In this document: positions 12,084 through 23,330 of the stretch, piece by piece | Layout: each line of letters begins with the position of its first letter | How positions within the stretch are numbered: position 1 is the first letter of the stretch | Assembly (NCBI GenBank): GCA_037176905.1 | Contig: JBBBWG010001670.1 | Coordinates: forward strand, 17,682-60,358 | Source: Azolla pinnata | Lineage: Eukaryota; Streptophyta; Polypodiopsida; Salviniales; Salviniaceae | Direction: 5' to 3' | Length of the DNA stretch: 42,677 nt | Position numbers and translations under genes: made by a program | Notes under the pieces: model-generated | Database searches by the model: none | Seen by the model: the letters and a program-made list of their open reading frames with translations, nothing else | What the model was told of the DNA's origin: nothing

Positions 12084-12290
12084 CGGTTTGCCGAGGAAGC
12101 CAGGAGCGGGAGCAGGAGCGCGGAGGGAGAGCTAGATGCTGCTGCTGCTGCTGCTACGGGGCCGGAATTAGGGTTTCGTGCTGCTACGGGGGCGGAATTA
12201 GGGTTTCGGATGCTGCTGCTGCTTCCATGGGACCAGGTTCCTGGTGCTCCCGCTTCTTCTTCGTCTTCCGGGCCGCCGTTAATTACTGTA
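12084..12290 (-). other. Probable non-coding leader exon of the ASI1-like gene
   Basis: A good donor (CCG then GTAAGTCTCC) ends this exon at 12084 and can join the acceptor TTTTCAG before 11657. The right end is approximate. It contains two copies of a 30-bp unit (12151-12180 and 12181-12208) each with TTAGGGTTTCG on the plus strand, i.e. a telobox on the gene strand, and CTG/CAG runs. A possible 14-codon upstream ORF starts at 12228 (MEAAAASETL..., stop at 12184) if transcription begins far enough upstream. Confidence 0.65.
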
Positions 12291-12299
12291 ATTAATTAA

Positions 12300-13816
12300 G
12301 AGACGCTAATTACTATTATCTTTAGCATTAGTTTAGGCCCAAGGTAGTTAATTAACCTCATCGTTCTTCGCTAATCACAAATCTAGCTTCAACTCAGTTT
12401 TGCTTACTATACATATATATATGTATGTATATTATCTGGCCCCACGGAATTAGCTTCCGAATGGTTCGAGATCGGATACTGCAACCCTTGAACTGTTCCG
12501 ATCTTGCTTCTGGAATCGGCGTCATTCCGCTCGCATCCGATTCAGTTGTCTTTACACCTCCGACGCTCATCTTTGCATCTCGATTGTGACCAGGGCATGT
12601 TGTTTTCAGGTAGGTTTGCAATGAGACATTCGGTGGAAGATTCGACGGTTCTAGCGATTCATCTCCGATGCATCTTGACTGCGACAAGAGCATGTCATTT
12701 TCAGGTAGCTTTGCGATGAGACATTTGATGGAAGATCGGAGAGTTCTAGCAATTTAAACTTGTTAGATGTAAAAAAAAAGGCATATTCTTGCCACAAACA
12801 TTGGGGACATTGGTTTCATGCATGTAAAGAAGGTCAATGTGGAGCCTAAGATTGAATTGAAGCATCGAACTTTGCAAGCTTGCGAGCTCAACGATCGGAG
12901 AATGTCTAGACCCCACAATCACTTCTTTAAGTACCTTAATCCAAATAATTAAGATCAATTGACGTTTTTCTGATACACACCATGCATATCTAGCACATAC
13001 ACACACATATATATATATCTCATCTTAACACATTGACATCACAATATGCACAAGGTCCACTCATGTTGTGGAAGCAATTGATCTCATGTTGTAGAAGTGA
13101 TTGATGTACTCATCCACATTACCATTCTGATTCTCTATCAATCTTCGGCTTATTGCTCCAACCCATGTCTACTTTGATAATGCAAAATCATATCCTCAAA
13201 CTCTCTTCTTTAGTTCGAACTAACGATGATTTCTCAGTCTAACAACCTGAAATAGAATAATTAACCAATTTTTGAAGATGTTGTCAATATTTTTTTGTCA
13301 CAATGGAGGTAGTTGGCAAACAAGAATACATTTGTGTAAAGGAGCTTTTATACTAGAGCTTACTATGCTAGCTCATCTCATACAGTAAAGAATGTTATAA
13401 ATAAAATAATTGGGTTCCGACTCTACAAACTCTTCGCCCTTCAATTGCCTTTCATCTATGATGATGGGATAGTCCTTATTCCCTTCTCGATTATTGCGAC
13501 CAGAATACTGATCTCCAACATGATCCACCTTTTGATAGACAAGAGCCATGCACACAGTGTAGAATCGACCACTCGAATATCACCAATTAAATGGTTGTAA
13601 AATATGAGGATATGATTCACACACGAATCTGAACATGAAAACAAGCACTTGCATGATTGAATTGTGTTGGCATTATAATTATAACAATTTCTCCATTGTT
13701 TCTTGTTAAATCTAGGACTGACCATTCTCCCCGTAGAGGTTGGTTTGTTAGAAACCTTCATATTCATCCTTGCCCAGAAACCAATGAAATTTAGGAGCCC
13801 TCCACTGATGAAATCG
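12300..13816. other. Spacer between PTRHD1-like 3' end and ASI1-like promoter
   Basis: No supported gene. It should contain the ASI1-like promoter at its left end and the PTRHD1-like 3' UTR at its right end. A diverged tandem duplication of about 100 bp occupies 12555-12757. A minus-strand open frame around 13373-13767 reads somewhat protein-like (LVYQKVDHVGDQYSG) but I could not tie it to a family or splice it to anything. Confidence 0.55.
12555..12757. repeat. Diverged tandem duplication, about 100-bp unit, two copies
   Basis: Unit 1 begins CACCTCCGACGCTCATCTT at 12555 and unit 2 begins CATCTCCGATGCATCTT at 12660. Both contain GCATGTYRTTTTCAGGTAGSTTTGCRATGAGACATT and end in GTTCTAGCRATT. 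They differ by substitutions and an indel near the start. Confidence 0.85.
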
Positions 13817-15914
13817 TCACTTGCAGAGTCTCAACTTCTTGAAATGTTCAGCGACTTCAGATTTTGGATATGGCTTTGTAGCCAAGCATGTCGGGAAATT
13901 CTCTGGTTGCTCAATCCATAATTTATATGAGATATCATTTTCCCGAAGCTTCTCCGCAAGGTTCATAAGTTGTGTCTCTCCTTTCACTTCCAAAGTAACC
14001 TGGTCCATGTGCAGACACACTTTCTTTTTTGGGGGCTCTCTCACTCTCTCTGATCATATGTACTAGACTATTATAGTCCAGAAGGCTACAAAAAATAGTT
14101 ACACGGGTACTCAACCCTAGAAATGCTCTCCATGAACCATCAAGGAAGCAAGGGAAATCAAAATATTGCATTGATTGCATATTCCCTCGATTATTGTTCA
14201 TGATACCTCAACAAATGTCATGATACTAACTACCAAAGCTGAAACCCTTGTGACTAGATTGAAAAGACATGAACTACCAAGGTATGCCTCCCATATTTTC
14301 CAATTACACAATTTCCACAAAACAAAATGGTGATGGAAACAAAACTGTACTTGTAATTTACAAGGCTCTTCCCTTGTCTGATCATCCATTGAAATGGATA
14401 TTTTAAAAAATATGATACAAATGATTGATGTGTACATCCATCCCGCAACATTGGTACATTTTTGGTAACATGGACCTAATTCAGCAACGCAAAAGGATGG
14501 GAACAAGAATATATTTATCCAATTTTTGAAATTTTAAAATGTTCCCTTTTTATAAGGTTTATCAAAAAACAATCAGACTAAAAAGATGACGCATAGGATT
14601 GAAGGTATGATCGAAAAAATGTTATTTATTAAGTAATGGTATTCTAAAAAGATAGTTAATCACTCAAAAAAACATAGAAATAAATATGGTCATGAATAAT
14701 AACAGAACTGTTGAATAACTTCGTTCCAAATTTAATGGCCAGCAGTTGTATTTCTTGGTTTTATTAATGATGATTTCTATTAGGATATCAACATAATCTC
14801 TTGGGTATATCCTGCATTACAGATATTTGAGCCTTAAGAATTTCTATTGAACCCAATCTGTCAGATATATCCTGCATTACGGAAATTCTAACTGAAACAC
14901 AAAAAGAACTGCCGATAAATCATTCGAGTATCTGCTGATGGATGAAAAGTGCTCGATGCACAAGGGATGACCTTGAATGATTAACCACGTACAATGAAGA
15001 AAGTCTGGCATGTTGACAATTCGGGTGCTGAAAAAGGTATTGAATCTATATGTGTACGTTTGTTCAAAACCCAAACAAATACGAGGAATCCTAGTACCTC
15101 GAAAACAAAATAGCAACGAAAGCTGAAGAGATTGATGAAGTACTTGACGTAGGAGGCTAACAAAAAGATACGTACATGTGATGGATGTCATAATGACATA
15201 CCAATCCAAACGATAGGTCTCGAGCTAAGATCTGAGAAGACTATATAGAATGTCATAGAAAACTGGAGGCACTAATCAAGTACATAATGTAGAAAGCCAA
15301 CAAAACTGTGTCTACATGTAATGGTTACAGAAAATCACGAGTTCCGACCACGACCTGGAACAATTACATCAATAAAGAAAAGAGTGGACAGCTTGACAGA
15401 AGCAAAACAATAGATTTCTGACATAGAAAGCGAGTGCACAACACACAAAAAACGATTGAACTCTGAAATCTGAGATATAAGACACGAATTGACAAGGGGG
15501 GAAAAAACGGAGATCCAGAGAGAAACGAGGGCTTACGGTTGTCATGGAATCAAGGTTGCCACAGTATTCGAGGGTGTGGGGGTGGTCTCGGAAGCTCCAG
15601 ACAGCAGCGACTGCGGCATGGCAGGCTTGGGCAAGAACGCTCCCGAGAGGCCATTTCAGGGCTTCGACCAGATCTTTCCGTATCACCACGTATTGAGCGA
15701 TGGTGTCAACGCCCGCCTTCTGGAGGCTTTCCTCCACCTCCGGGGGGGCATTTTCGAGGGGCCCCTGATTCTTCATGCTCAGAGCTCTGCGCCCGATCCC
15801 GTGCCGTTGCTTCGTCGTCTTCTCGAGCGCAGGGAGGACGGAATGGCGGGCATGAACCCTGGAGGCAGGGACGGAGCTCAAGGCAGCTCCATGGAAGAAG
15901 AACAGCGTCTTCAT
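13817..15914 (-). CDS. PTRHD1: PTRHD1-type peptidyl-tRNA hydrolase II (PTH2) family protein (two exons, 186 aa)
   Basis: Exons are 15914-15537 and 13999-13817 on the minus strand, joined in phase 0 across a 1.54-kb intron (donor ACC/GTAAGC, acceptor CCAG). After a 70-residue N-terminal extension the protein reads QYVVIRKDL, then WPLGSVLAQACHAA and RDHPHTLEYC, then VTLEVKGETQLMNLAEKLRE, LWIEQPENFPTC and ATKPYPKSEV, ending KKLRLCK. This is the layout of animal PTRHD1. Canonical Pth2 enzymes release peptidyl-tRNAs and carry a GLPTxxVxDAGRT-like segment; here the matching place reads EQPENFPT, so the usual acidic residue is not in place and activity is uncertain. The N-terminal 46 residues are rich in Arg/Ser/Ala and may be an organelle transit peptide; Met47 is a possible cytosolic start. 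It is divergently arranged with the PHAX-type gene. Confidence 0.88.
14000..15536. other. Large intron of the PTRHD1-like gene
   Basis: An AT-rich 1.54-kb intron. It holds a repeated ATATCCTGCATTACRGAWAT segment at about 14807 and 14867, and a diverged direct repeat (AAGTACWTRAYGTAGRARGCYAACAAAA) at about 15138 and 15278, 140 bp apart. I see no coding sequence in it. Confidence 0.55.
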
Positions 15915-17692
15915 ATTTGTGGACTTCTTCTTCGTTTATCGTTCTCTTCGGAAAACTGAAGCTTTTTTTTTTCTTCTTGGCAAAATTGTTACCAGAAAAA
16001 ACGCCTGACAAAAATCATGATTCTCATTTCAACGCCTGTTAAAATAAATTAACACCCAATTGATTCCGTTAGTATAATGTTGAATCATTTCATTCCCAAT
16101 CACTTCCCGCCGATCGATCCTGATTTATTCTCCTATACTGTATTCGATTAAGAAAAGGTATGCAATTTTCGAATCCGATCGACTGATTGACGTGTTAATT
16201 TGGTGTTTGTCAATCAACTGAGCGTTAATCGATCAATTAATTTGATGTTGAAGTGAGCTCGCAACTAATTGATTTGGTGTTAATCATTTAATCGAGCGTT
16301 AGGCGCTGATTTGTGATCTCTGGTTTTAGTAGGCGTTAAAATGTAGTTTAAATTTTTGACCCTAAACCCTGAATCACAGTAGGAAGACTAAGAATCGATG
16401 AACACGAGAAGAGATCAATTGGATGTGATCGACAAGAGAAAGACAGAATCGATTAGCAATAAACAGTTAGGGAATAGCAGTAGCAAGGGCGGGAATAAAA
16501 TCAATTAGTAGCAACCGAATTTCACTTGGAGCAATAGACGACCTTCCTAAACCTAATTTGAACATTGGTTTTGACCTAGTGGAACCATCGCTTTTTTTGG
16601 GGAACTAAAATAGAAAATAGACCCTAAAACCTTGCAATCCATGAAACCGGACCAAGCCAAATGATAGGAGTTGCACGAAACCACTTGAAGTTATAGTTTT
16701 CAACGATTCAGAATCGACTAAAATCCATACACTTGTCAAAACAAATCGAACCAAACCAGAACCATCAAAGTAACGCAAGAGCACATAGCTTGCGGTTTGG
16801 AATCATCAAATCGATTAGTTCCCAACCCTCGAAAAAGAGATTGTCTTATCGCAACATGAATCGAATCAAATAGACCATGGAAGCATATACCCTACCGAAA
16901 AAACTGCAGTTTCATTCCCCATCATGCATATAAACATAAACAGAGGCATGCATGCACGCACACATACATACATTCATTTTACCCACATACACATACAGGC
17001 ACGCACACATACATACATACGTACATGCAGGCACACACACATACATACGTACATGCATGCACACATACATACGTATGGTCATTCATTCATCCTCACACAT
17101 GCATACGTACACGCACAACATATATATACATATGCATGCATGCACAAGCACACATACATGCACAGATGCATGCACACACACATACATATGCATATGCATG
17201 CATGCACAAATGCATACATACACACATATGCATGCACAAATGCATACATACATACACGGACATATGCATACATGTGCATGCTTGCACAAATGCATACATA
17301 CACACATATGCAAGCACAAATGCATACATACATGCACCGACATATGCATACATGTGCATGCTTGGACAACTGCATGCATACATGCATGCATGCATGCATG
17401 CACACATGCATGAATGCACACATACACACATGCACACACACATACATACATCCCTACATACCTACATGCATACATGCATGCATACACCCCCACATACATA
17501 CATACATGCATGCATGCATACACCCCTACACACATACATACATGCACGCATACATACATACATGCATACATGCACACATACATACATCCCTACATACATG
17601 CATGCACACATACATACATACAATAGCGCTCGTTTGTGCAGAGAGAGAGAGCTGAAGCAGAAACTGCAGAGATTTCGACATCGGAATCGGCC
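15915..17692. promoter_or_regulatory. Divergent intergenic region of PTRHD1-like and PHAX-type genes
   Basis: This 1.8-kb stretch separates two start codons pointing away from each other, so it should hold both promoters. About 16050-16350 is rich in ATCGATYAATT-type degenerate repeats, a two-copy telomere-like ACCCTAAACCCT lies at 16359-16370, and the right third is a CATA/CATG microsatellite. No core promoter element can be fixed with confidence. Confidence 0.5.
16930..17625. repeat. Compound (CATA)n/(TGCA)n microsatellite, about 700 bp
   Basis: The stretch is built of ACAT/CATA, CACA and TGCATGCA units with few interruptions. Higher-order repeats are visible, for instance GCATGCACAAATGCATACATACACACATATGC around 17190-17310. 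It ends about 70 bp before the PHAX-type start codon. Alternating purine-pyrimidine makes it prone to Z-DNA or cruciform structures. The open frames on both strands here (all His/Thr/Met/Cys) are artefacts of the repeat. Confidence 0.95.
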
Positions 17693-20004
17693 ATGGACTT
17701 TGGTTTGGAGGCCATCCTCGAAAGCGCAGAGGAGGACTGCGACGAGTTTTCGGACTGTGAAGAGGATGCAGATCAAGCAGACGAGCAGAAAGATGGTTTA
17801 CTTGAGCTCGAAGAAGATGTGCAGATATCCACCCACATCGCCTCCACTGCTGCTGGGGCACCTCCTCCATTCTCCTCCTCTCAGAACTCCATTGCCACCA
17901 CTCCTTCTCTTCATGTGTTGGAAGACGGAGAAATCGTTTCTCCTTCGGATTGCCTCCGCTTAGGTATGGAAGTATCTCCAAACTTATCGTTTTGCTTTTT
18001 TCCTTTTTGCGAGCGAGAAAAGAAACAGGTTGTGAGACCAAAAGAGAGGAAATTTGCACTGCAAGTTTTCGTTTTTCGACATCTGCCCATCACCAAATTT
18101 CAGGAGTAATGAAAGAGAATGCTCAGAGTGTTTCGGCTTACTTACCTTGATTTGGAAATTGTTTCTCAGGTTCTGACCTTCGTTTTGTTGATGACGATCT
18201 TGACACTGCTATCCGAAAGGCAAAGAAAGCACCCGACGCGAAAAGAAAGAAGAAAAAGAAGAAGAGTCGTCAGGAAAAGAACAAAGAGAAGAAGAACTCT
18301 AGCCATGGAGGATCTGGCAAAGGTCCTGGTGCGACGAAGTATGCATTTTTACATACATTGTGTTGATTTTTCATCTTTTAATGGATCAATGACTTACCGT
18401 TCTTTTCAATAAGCCGCAATTCTCTGTGCCATTAGGAAGTTTTTCTTTTGTGGATCATTGCCTGTTCTTTAACCAAGCTCTCAATCTTCGTTGTTTATAG
18501 GAAGTTCATTTTTAATATTTGTCGGCATCTTAAAGAGCCCAAGGCTTTCCTCATTGAGGCCGCAGTTGAAAGACTAGGAGTCGATGTGCTGAACGAGCTT
18601 GTTAAGGAGGTATGCTTCCTGATTTGAACTTTATCTGTTCAGTAGGAAATTTTGAGACTTAAAACCTAATGAAAGAAATGGAGAGTAATTATGTACAGAC
18701 ACTGGTTTTGGGAACCTTTTGTCATCCTATAGCTATTTGTACTAAGAAGACGGGATTGATGTACAAAAATATGAGCTTTCTGTATGTAAACAAAATATAT
18801 TCAGATGAAATAGGCTTGGGCCGTTGATAGAACTTCTCGAAAGCTTTTACTTGGAAAGTCCTTTGCCAACTGAAAGATGTTTGTTAAGTTCTTAAGTTAA
18901 TCGTCAGCATGAAAGTTGTGGAACTCCATGTTGGCAGGTTGACACAATCGAAGCACATGGGGGACAGATGACTGTTGATGGCAAACGGAGAAGAACTCCA
19001 GGAGGGGTTCTGTGGAATGTATTGAGGGCCCGTTACAAAGAAGAGTACAAAGCCATAATGGCATCAGGGCGAGATATCCAGGTATTGTGGTGAACCTGTA
19101 CTCATAATTTTTAGAAAAACACTTTCCTGTGTATGAAATGCTCTACGTTTTAAAACTGTAATATCAAAATACATTCTACATTTTCTAAGTATCGTATGTA
19201 CTTGATCAACTTTCACGTTTTTAAAAAATATAAATAAAATTTTGGTCTAAAATCTTATTTTAATACGAAGTGATCTCGTCATTGAGCTACCATTTTGACA
19301 TGAATCTTTTATTACGTTATTTATTAAGTGATGCTTAGAACATGTATTGTATATAGCTAATGTATTTAATCTGTAGAATATGCATTTTAAGTGTTTTTTC
19401 GCCAAAGGTGTAGAATACTCTTAGCATATGAATTGTATGCCAAGTACTGTCTCAACTATGCCTCTGCCAGTGTACTTCCTTCAGTTTGAGAAGCAATGGA
19501 ATGCCCTTATGTTTATAACCGTCTCTTCAGATGATGTTACTACATTCTTGATCCTTAATGGGATGATTGCAGAAACTTCGGAAGCGGAAGGTGGATGAAG
19601 ATCGTATGGATATTGATGACCAACCTTCGGTGAAGCGGAGACGAACAGTGGAAAATGGATCATCAAAAACTGTTCCATCATCTATAACGAGAACTCCAGC
19701 ATCTCAAGTGAAGAATCCATTACCTCAAGCACACAAGGCTGAAGCGAAGTTATGGTCACTTAAGAAAGAGCAGATGGACTCTGTTCGCTCTAAAGTAGAT
19801 CCCGAGAATTCACGGGCATATACTGAGGCAGTATGTGCTTGGGCTCAGAGCGTCAAGGTTTGTAAATCTAAGCCAATCAATAAAGGTTCGGAGATGGATG
19901 GTGGTGATGTAGTAATGCAGGAAGATGGGCCTCCAAAGAAGGCACTTTCGGTTGCAGAACGGCTACGAGCGCCTGTCATGTATGATGATCTAGTGGAGAT
20001 CTGA
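17693..20004 (+). CDS. PHAX: PHAX-type RNA export adaptor (RNA_GG_bind domain; five exons, 374 aa)
   Basis: Exons are 17693-17963, 18170-18338, 18501-18609, 18938-19081 and 19573-20004; all junctions are GT-AG and in phase. An acidic N-terminus (ILESAEEDCDEFSD) is followed by a Lys-rich nuclear-localisation-type run in exon 2. The RNA_GG_bind domain (about residues 147-235) has RHLKEPKAFLIEAAVERLG, the HGGQ pair of glycines at 190-193 and RRRTPGGVLWNVL at 200-212. The C-terminal exon adds a bipartite basic signal (KLRKRKVDED) and an Ala/Glu-rich tail. In animals PHAX links capped U snRNA to the cap-binding complex and exportin; this plant protein probably binds capped small RNAs in the nucleus. 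The ATG at 17693 has G at -3 and +4. The frame is open upstream but enters repeat DNA. Confidence 0.89.
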
Positions 20005-20841
20005 ATAGTAAACTAAAACCGTAATACCAGAATTGGCACTGAGTCTTTTACAGTTCATGGTGTTACGGGTTCATAACATGTACATAGAACAGAAACAGGA
20101 AAGGCGAGTGTATAAAAACTCTTGCACATTCACCCCGTTACCAACAAAACTAGACAGAATTGGCTGAGTTGTTTGGGATTAAGTGGTGTTTTGCAAGAAA
20201 CACTCAAAATTTTGATGCAGACCGATTCAAATTCCATATGTTTCTAGCCTCGATTTGAGAGAAGTATTATCATTAAACACCACTGACGCGAGCAATGTGT
20301 TCATAATAAACAATAGCTTTTTAAAAAAAAAATTTGCCCAGCAACTTGGTTTGTATGGTCTTCAATATGATGCTTTCTAATTGATGGATTTAGTGCACGA
20401 GTAGTTCTTCGATCCAATGCATATTTGCGAGTTTGTTCTGTTTTTGGCTTTGGACTTGGCATCGGCAAATCAAGTTAATGCAAGAGAAGTTGATACAAAA
20501 CAGCTCCTTGTTCTGTAATACAGCATGAAAATCTATGTTGTACTAGGTCAGGATTCAGATGTACTTGCATTTGTTGAAGTCTTAGCATGTTTCTTTCTTT
20601 CTTCTTCTTCTTCCACTTCTTCTTCCAAACCCTAAACCCTAAACACTAAACCTCATCATCATTCCTGCCTTCTGTTTCTTCTTTCTTTCTTCTTCTTTTC
20701 TTCTTCTTCTTCTTTTCTTCTTCTTCTTCTTGAAGAGAGGTTTATCCTTCACTCTGTATATTGCACATAAACCTCATCATCATCCCTGTCTTCTTCATCT
20801 TCTTCTTTCTTATTCAGCATCTTCTTCTTGAGGGAGCAAGA
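20005..20841. promoter_or_regulatory. 3' flank of PHAX-type gene and leader of the next gene
   Basis: The left part is PHAX-type 3' UTR and AT-rich spacer. From 20590 to 20830 it turns into CTT-rich pyrimidine DNA on the plus strand, interrupted by the telomere-like AAACCCTAAACCCTAAACAC (20627-20646), which is typical of plant promoters of growth-related genes. The next ATG is the first in its leader, at 20842. Confidence 0.6.
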
Positions 20842-21466
20842 ATGAAGCAGCAAATGCAGAAATCGCCCACCATGGCCATGCCTTTCCCTCCAAGCACCCA
20901 CAGCACCAGCGGCGATGGCAACAACATCACGGTGAAGAGCAACCCACCACCATCTTCTTCATCTTCATCACTACCTTCTTCTTCTTCTGCTCCCCCGCCC
21001 TCATTCCCCAAGCCTTCAGAGCTGATCGACAGGTATGTTGGCTTAGGCATGGGCAGGGATGCGGCGAGCGAGAAGGTGATAGAGGACCTTCAGATGGCCC
21101 TACAGCGCTCACTCTACCCTATGCAGAAGCTCATGTCTCTGGAGAAATCGTTTCGCACTACAGCTGCCCAGATGGATGTGGCTACCAATCGAATCCATCT
21201 CATCGAAGCCAAGCTCGATTCGAAGCCGGAGCTCCCTCAGATCTTCCTCTCCGGGCTAGCTGCAGGGGCCTTCCTCAATGCTGCTGCCTCCTCTACCCCT
21301 GCTGTGGTCGCTGCGCTCTCTCATGCATTCACCAGCATCTCCAAGAGCTTACAGAATAGGTATGAGTTTCTTCTTTGCTAGTGTTCTGGGACTTCTTCAC
21401 TTCCTTTGTTTATTTGTTTCTTGTTGTAGGATTTCATGGGCATATATATCTTGTGGGCGAAGTTAG
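20842..21466 (+). CDS. Plant protein of unknown function, 3' end uncertain
   Basis: The first exon starts at 20842 (first ATG of the leader, A at -3) and runs to a donor at 21359 (AATAG/GTATGAG). It encodes a Ser/Pro-rich N-terminus and then a compact region: SELIDRYVGLGMGRDAASEK, VIEDLQMALQRSLYPMQKLM, EKSFRTTAAQMDVATNRIH, IEAKLDSKPELPQIF, then a Gly/Ala-rich stretch. The middle looks like a helical, possibly coiled-coil segment and the end could be a weak membrane or hydrophobic helix. I do not recognise the family. Three 3' ends fit: an acceptor at 21429 (GTTGTAG) adding 11 residues with stop at 21464-21466 (184 aa, as listed), an acceptor at 22016 (TTTGCCAG) adding one residue, or read-through of the donor to 21381. 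Confidence 0.6.
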
Positions 21467-23330
21467 TCTATGTATGGGGACTCTGTTTTGTCATGTGGTA
21501 TACTCCTTTGTGACATTTTGTTTAGGATTTTGATCCTGGCACATGTAGTTTTAGACATAATGAGGGAATGATGCCAGAAACGTTTTAGAAGAATCTTTGT
21601 AGACTAAAATTTTGTTCCAATTGTTAGAGATATACATATAGTGCTTGTTAAATATGTTAAAACACATCGAATATGTAGAATCCATTGAATGCAGTATTCA
21701 GAAAATCTTGAAATTGTAATTCTAGCATGTAGAATACGTGCTAATGTTTTACGAGTATTGCAAAACGATTGTATGCATAAAGACACGTTTCTTAAGAACT
21801 ACGGCATTATAGAGGAGTTGGTGTTTAGTGCTGAATATGTTTGATATGAAGATTTGTTTGAGCAGTGTATGCTCAAAGAGGATATCAGTTGTATGTTTCT
21901 ACATCTAGATCTTTTTGGTTGTTGTCCGAGAACCCTAAAATGCTCGTTTTGTTGCACGTAACAAACTATCTTTTTGTATGAACTGTAAATCTGTGGCGTG
22001 ATGATTCATTTGCCAGGCCTTGAAAAACAACTGCATGTCTCGAGAAGCAAAGAAGAAAAAACTTGCAGAAAGGGAAGGAAGCAAGATTCGAGGATGTCTA
22101 GATTGCTAATGGCTTTGTGATTGTTTTGGAACTCAACAGCTCACTCGAGATACTGTGGTGTTTGCTAGCCTCCATATGCACAATGGTTCCATGGTGAGAG
22201 GTGTTTCCTATGCACTTGTGATGTATTCGGTGTGTGCAAATAGTCACGGTATGTACTGCACGCATTGCAAAGCTTTTGGAATCGTTCTTCGTGATGCTTA
22301 GGAAACTTGTTCACTAAATAGTTTCAGTCAGTTTTGCACTTTCATGGCGAACTTTTGAATCGTAATGTGATTGAGAAAACAGTGAATTCACTGAAAGCTG
22401 CTCCAACAAGTGCGCTTGTGTTCACAGTTCTCTTTGCTTACATCTCATTTGGGAAAGATAAGATCACTAAAAGCTGTTCCGATGAGTGGCTCGTGAAAAC
22501 TATTGCATTTTTTGTGTGCTTGCATCTCATTCCAGAAAGATGAGAATGTTGATTGTGACAAGAATCTTTGGCTGGTTAGGGATCTATATTTCTGCATTAT
22601 GATATCGATTGAGAATTGAATGTTATGACTACCCGATAAATTTGAATGGATGAGTAGCATAACCTTGCATATTAGAAGTCACAATCTGGGAAGTTATATG
22701 CACGAGTTATACAACAATGTATTATGAAACCTATCCTTTTTGTGTGATTGCCATCATCAAAGAAGTGCTAATAATTTTGCATATATAAAGTTAGATGTAT
22801 TGTGAAAACCATGATATGTTTTTTTTCTTTGGGTCATTACTGTTATCCAAGAAAGAATTATAATTTTGTTATGTAACTTCTTTTTATATGTAAAAAGATG
22901 TATATAGAAGATGGAGATTACATGGATCATTGATCAATTGGAAAGAAACTTAGACGATCATAAAATTCTTAACAAAAGTGTCACATGTAAGACTTTTTTG
23001 TAGGTATCCTCCAACTCCGTGTTTATCATTGAATACAAAAGCATTTCACATGTTCCAATTATGATATAAATTTCAATCTCTTTCCTTGTTTCGAACAAGA
23101 TGTACATATCACTGGCGTACAGATTGCATACATTCTTTCTAACTTCATCTGACAATTGATAAAGGATGCTAGAAACATTGCTTCGTAAACATCCGATCTG
23201 CTAGAGCTGCTTGGCCTAATGATCGTGTTGTGGTTTTGAAATCGTGGATCGAGATTGTGCGACTGCCGTTTCGAGTGGGTTGTGTGAGGGTTTCGCCGAT
23301 AAATTCAGAGCTACAGTAGACAAAATTCGC
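21467..23330. other. Spacer, partly possible 3' UTR of the unknown gene
   Basis: AT-rich DNA without a supported gene. A good acceptor at 22016 suggests that 22017 onwards may be a 3' exon or UTR of the preceding gene. A diverged tandem duplication of about 78-83 bp lies at 22389-22550. Nothing else stands out. Confidence 0.5.
22389..22550. repeat. Diverged tandem duplication, about 80-bp unit
   Basis: CACTGAAAGCTGCTCCAACAAGTG at 22389 is echoed by CACTAAAAGCTGTTCCGATGAGTG at about 22466, and TTGCTTACATCTCATTTGGGAAAGATAAGA by GTGCTTGCATCTCATTCCAGAAAGATGAGA. The centre of the unit is less similar. Confidence 0.82.

Noticed and set aside
13373..13767. Retroelement-like fragment on the minus strand
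   Set aside because: A few protein-like phrases occur, but no reverse transcriptase, integrase or gag motif, no terminal repeats and several frame breaks.
16924..17963. Long His/Thr/Met/Cys-rich open frames on both strands
   Set aside because: They are translations of the CATA/TGCA microsatellite, whose units contain no stop codon in several frames.
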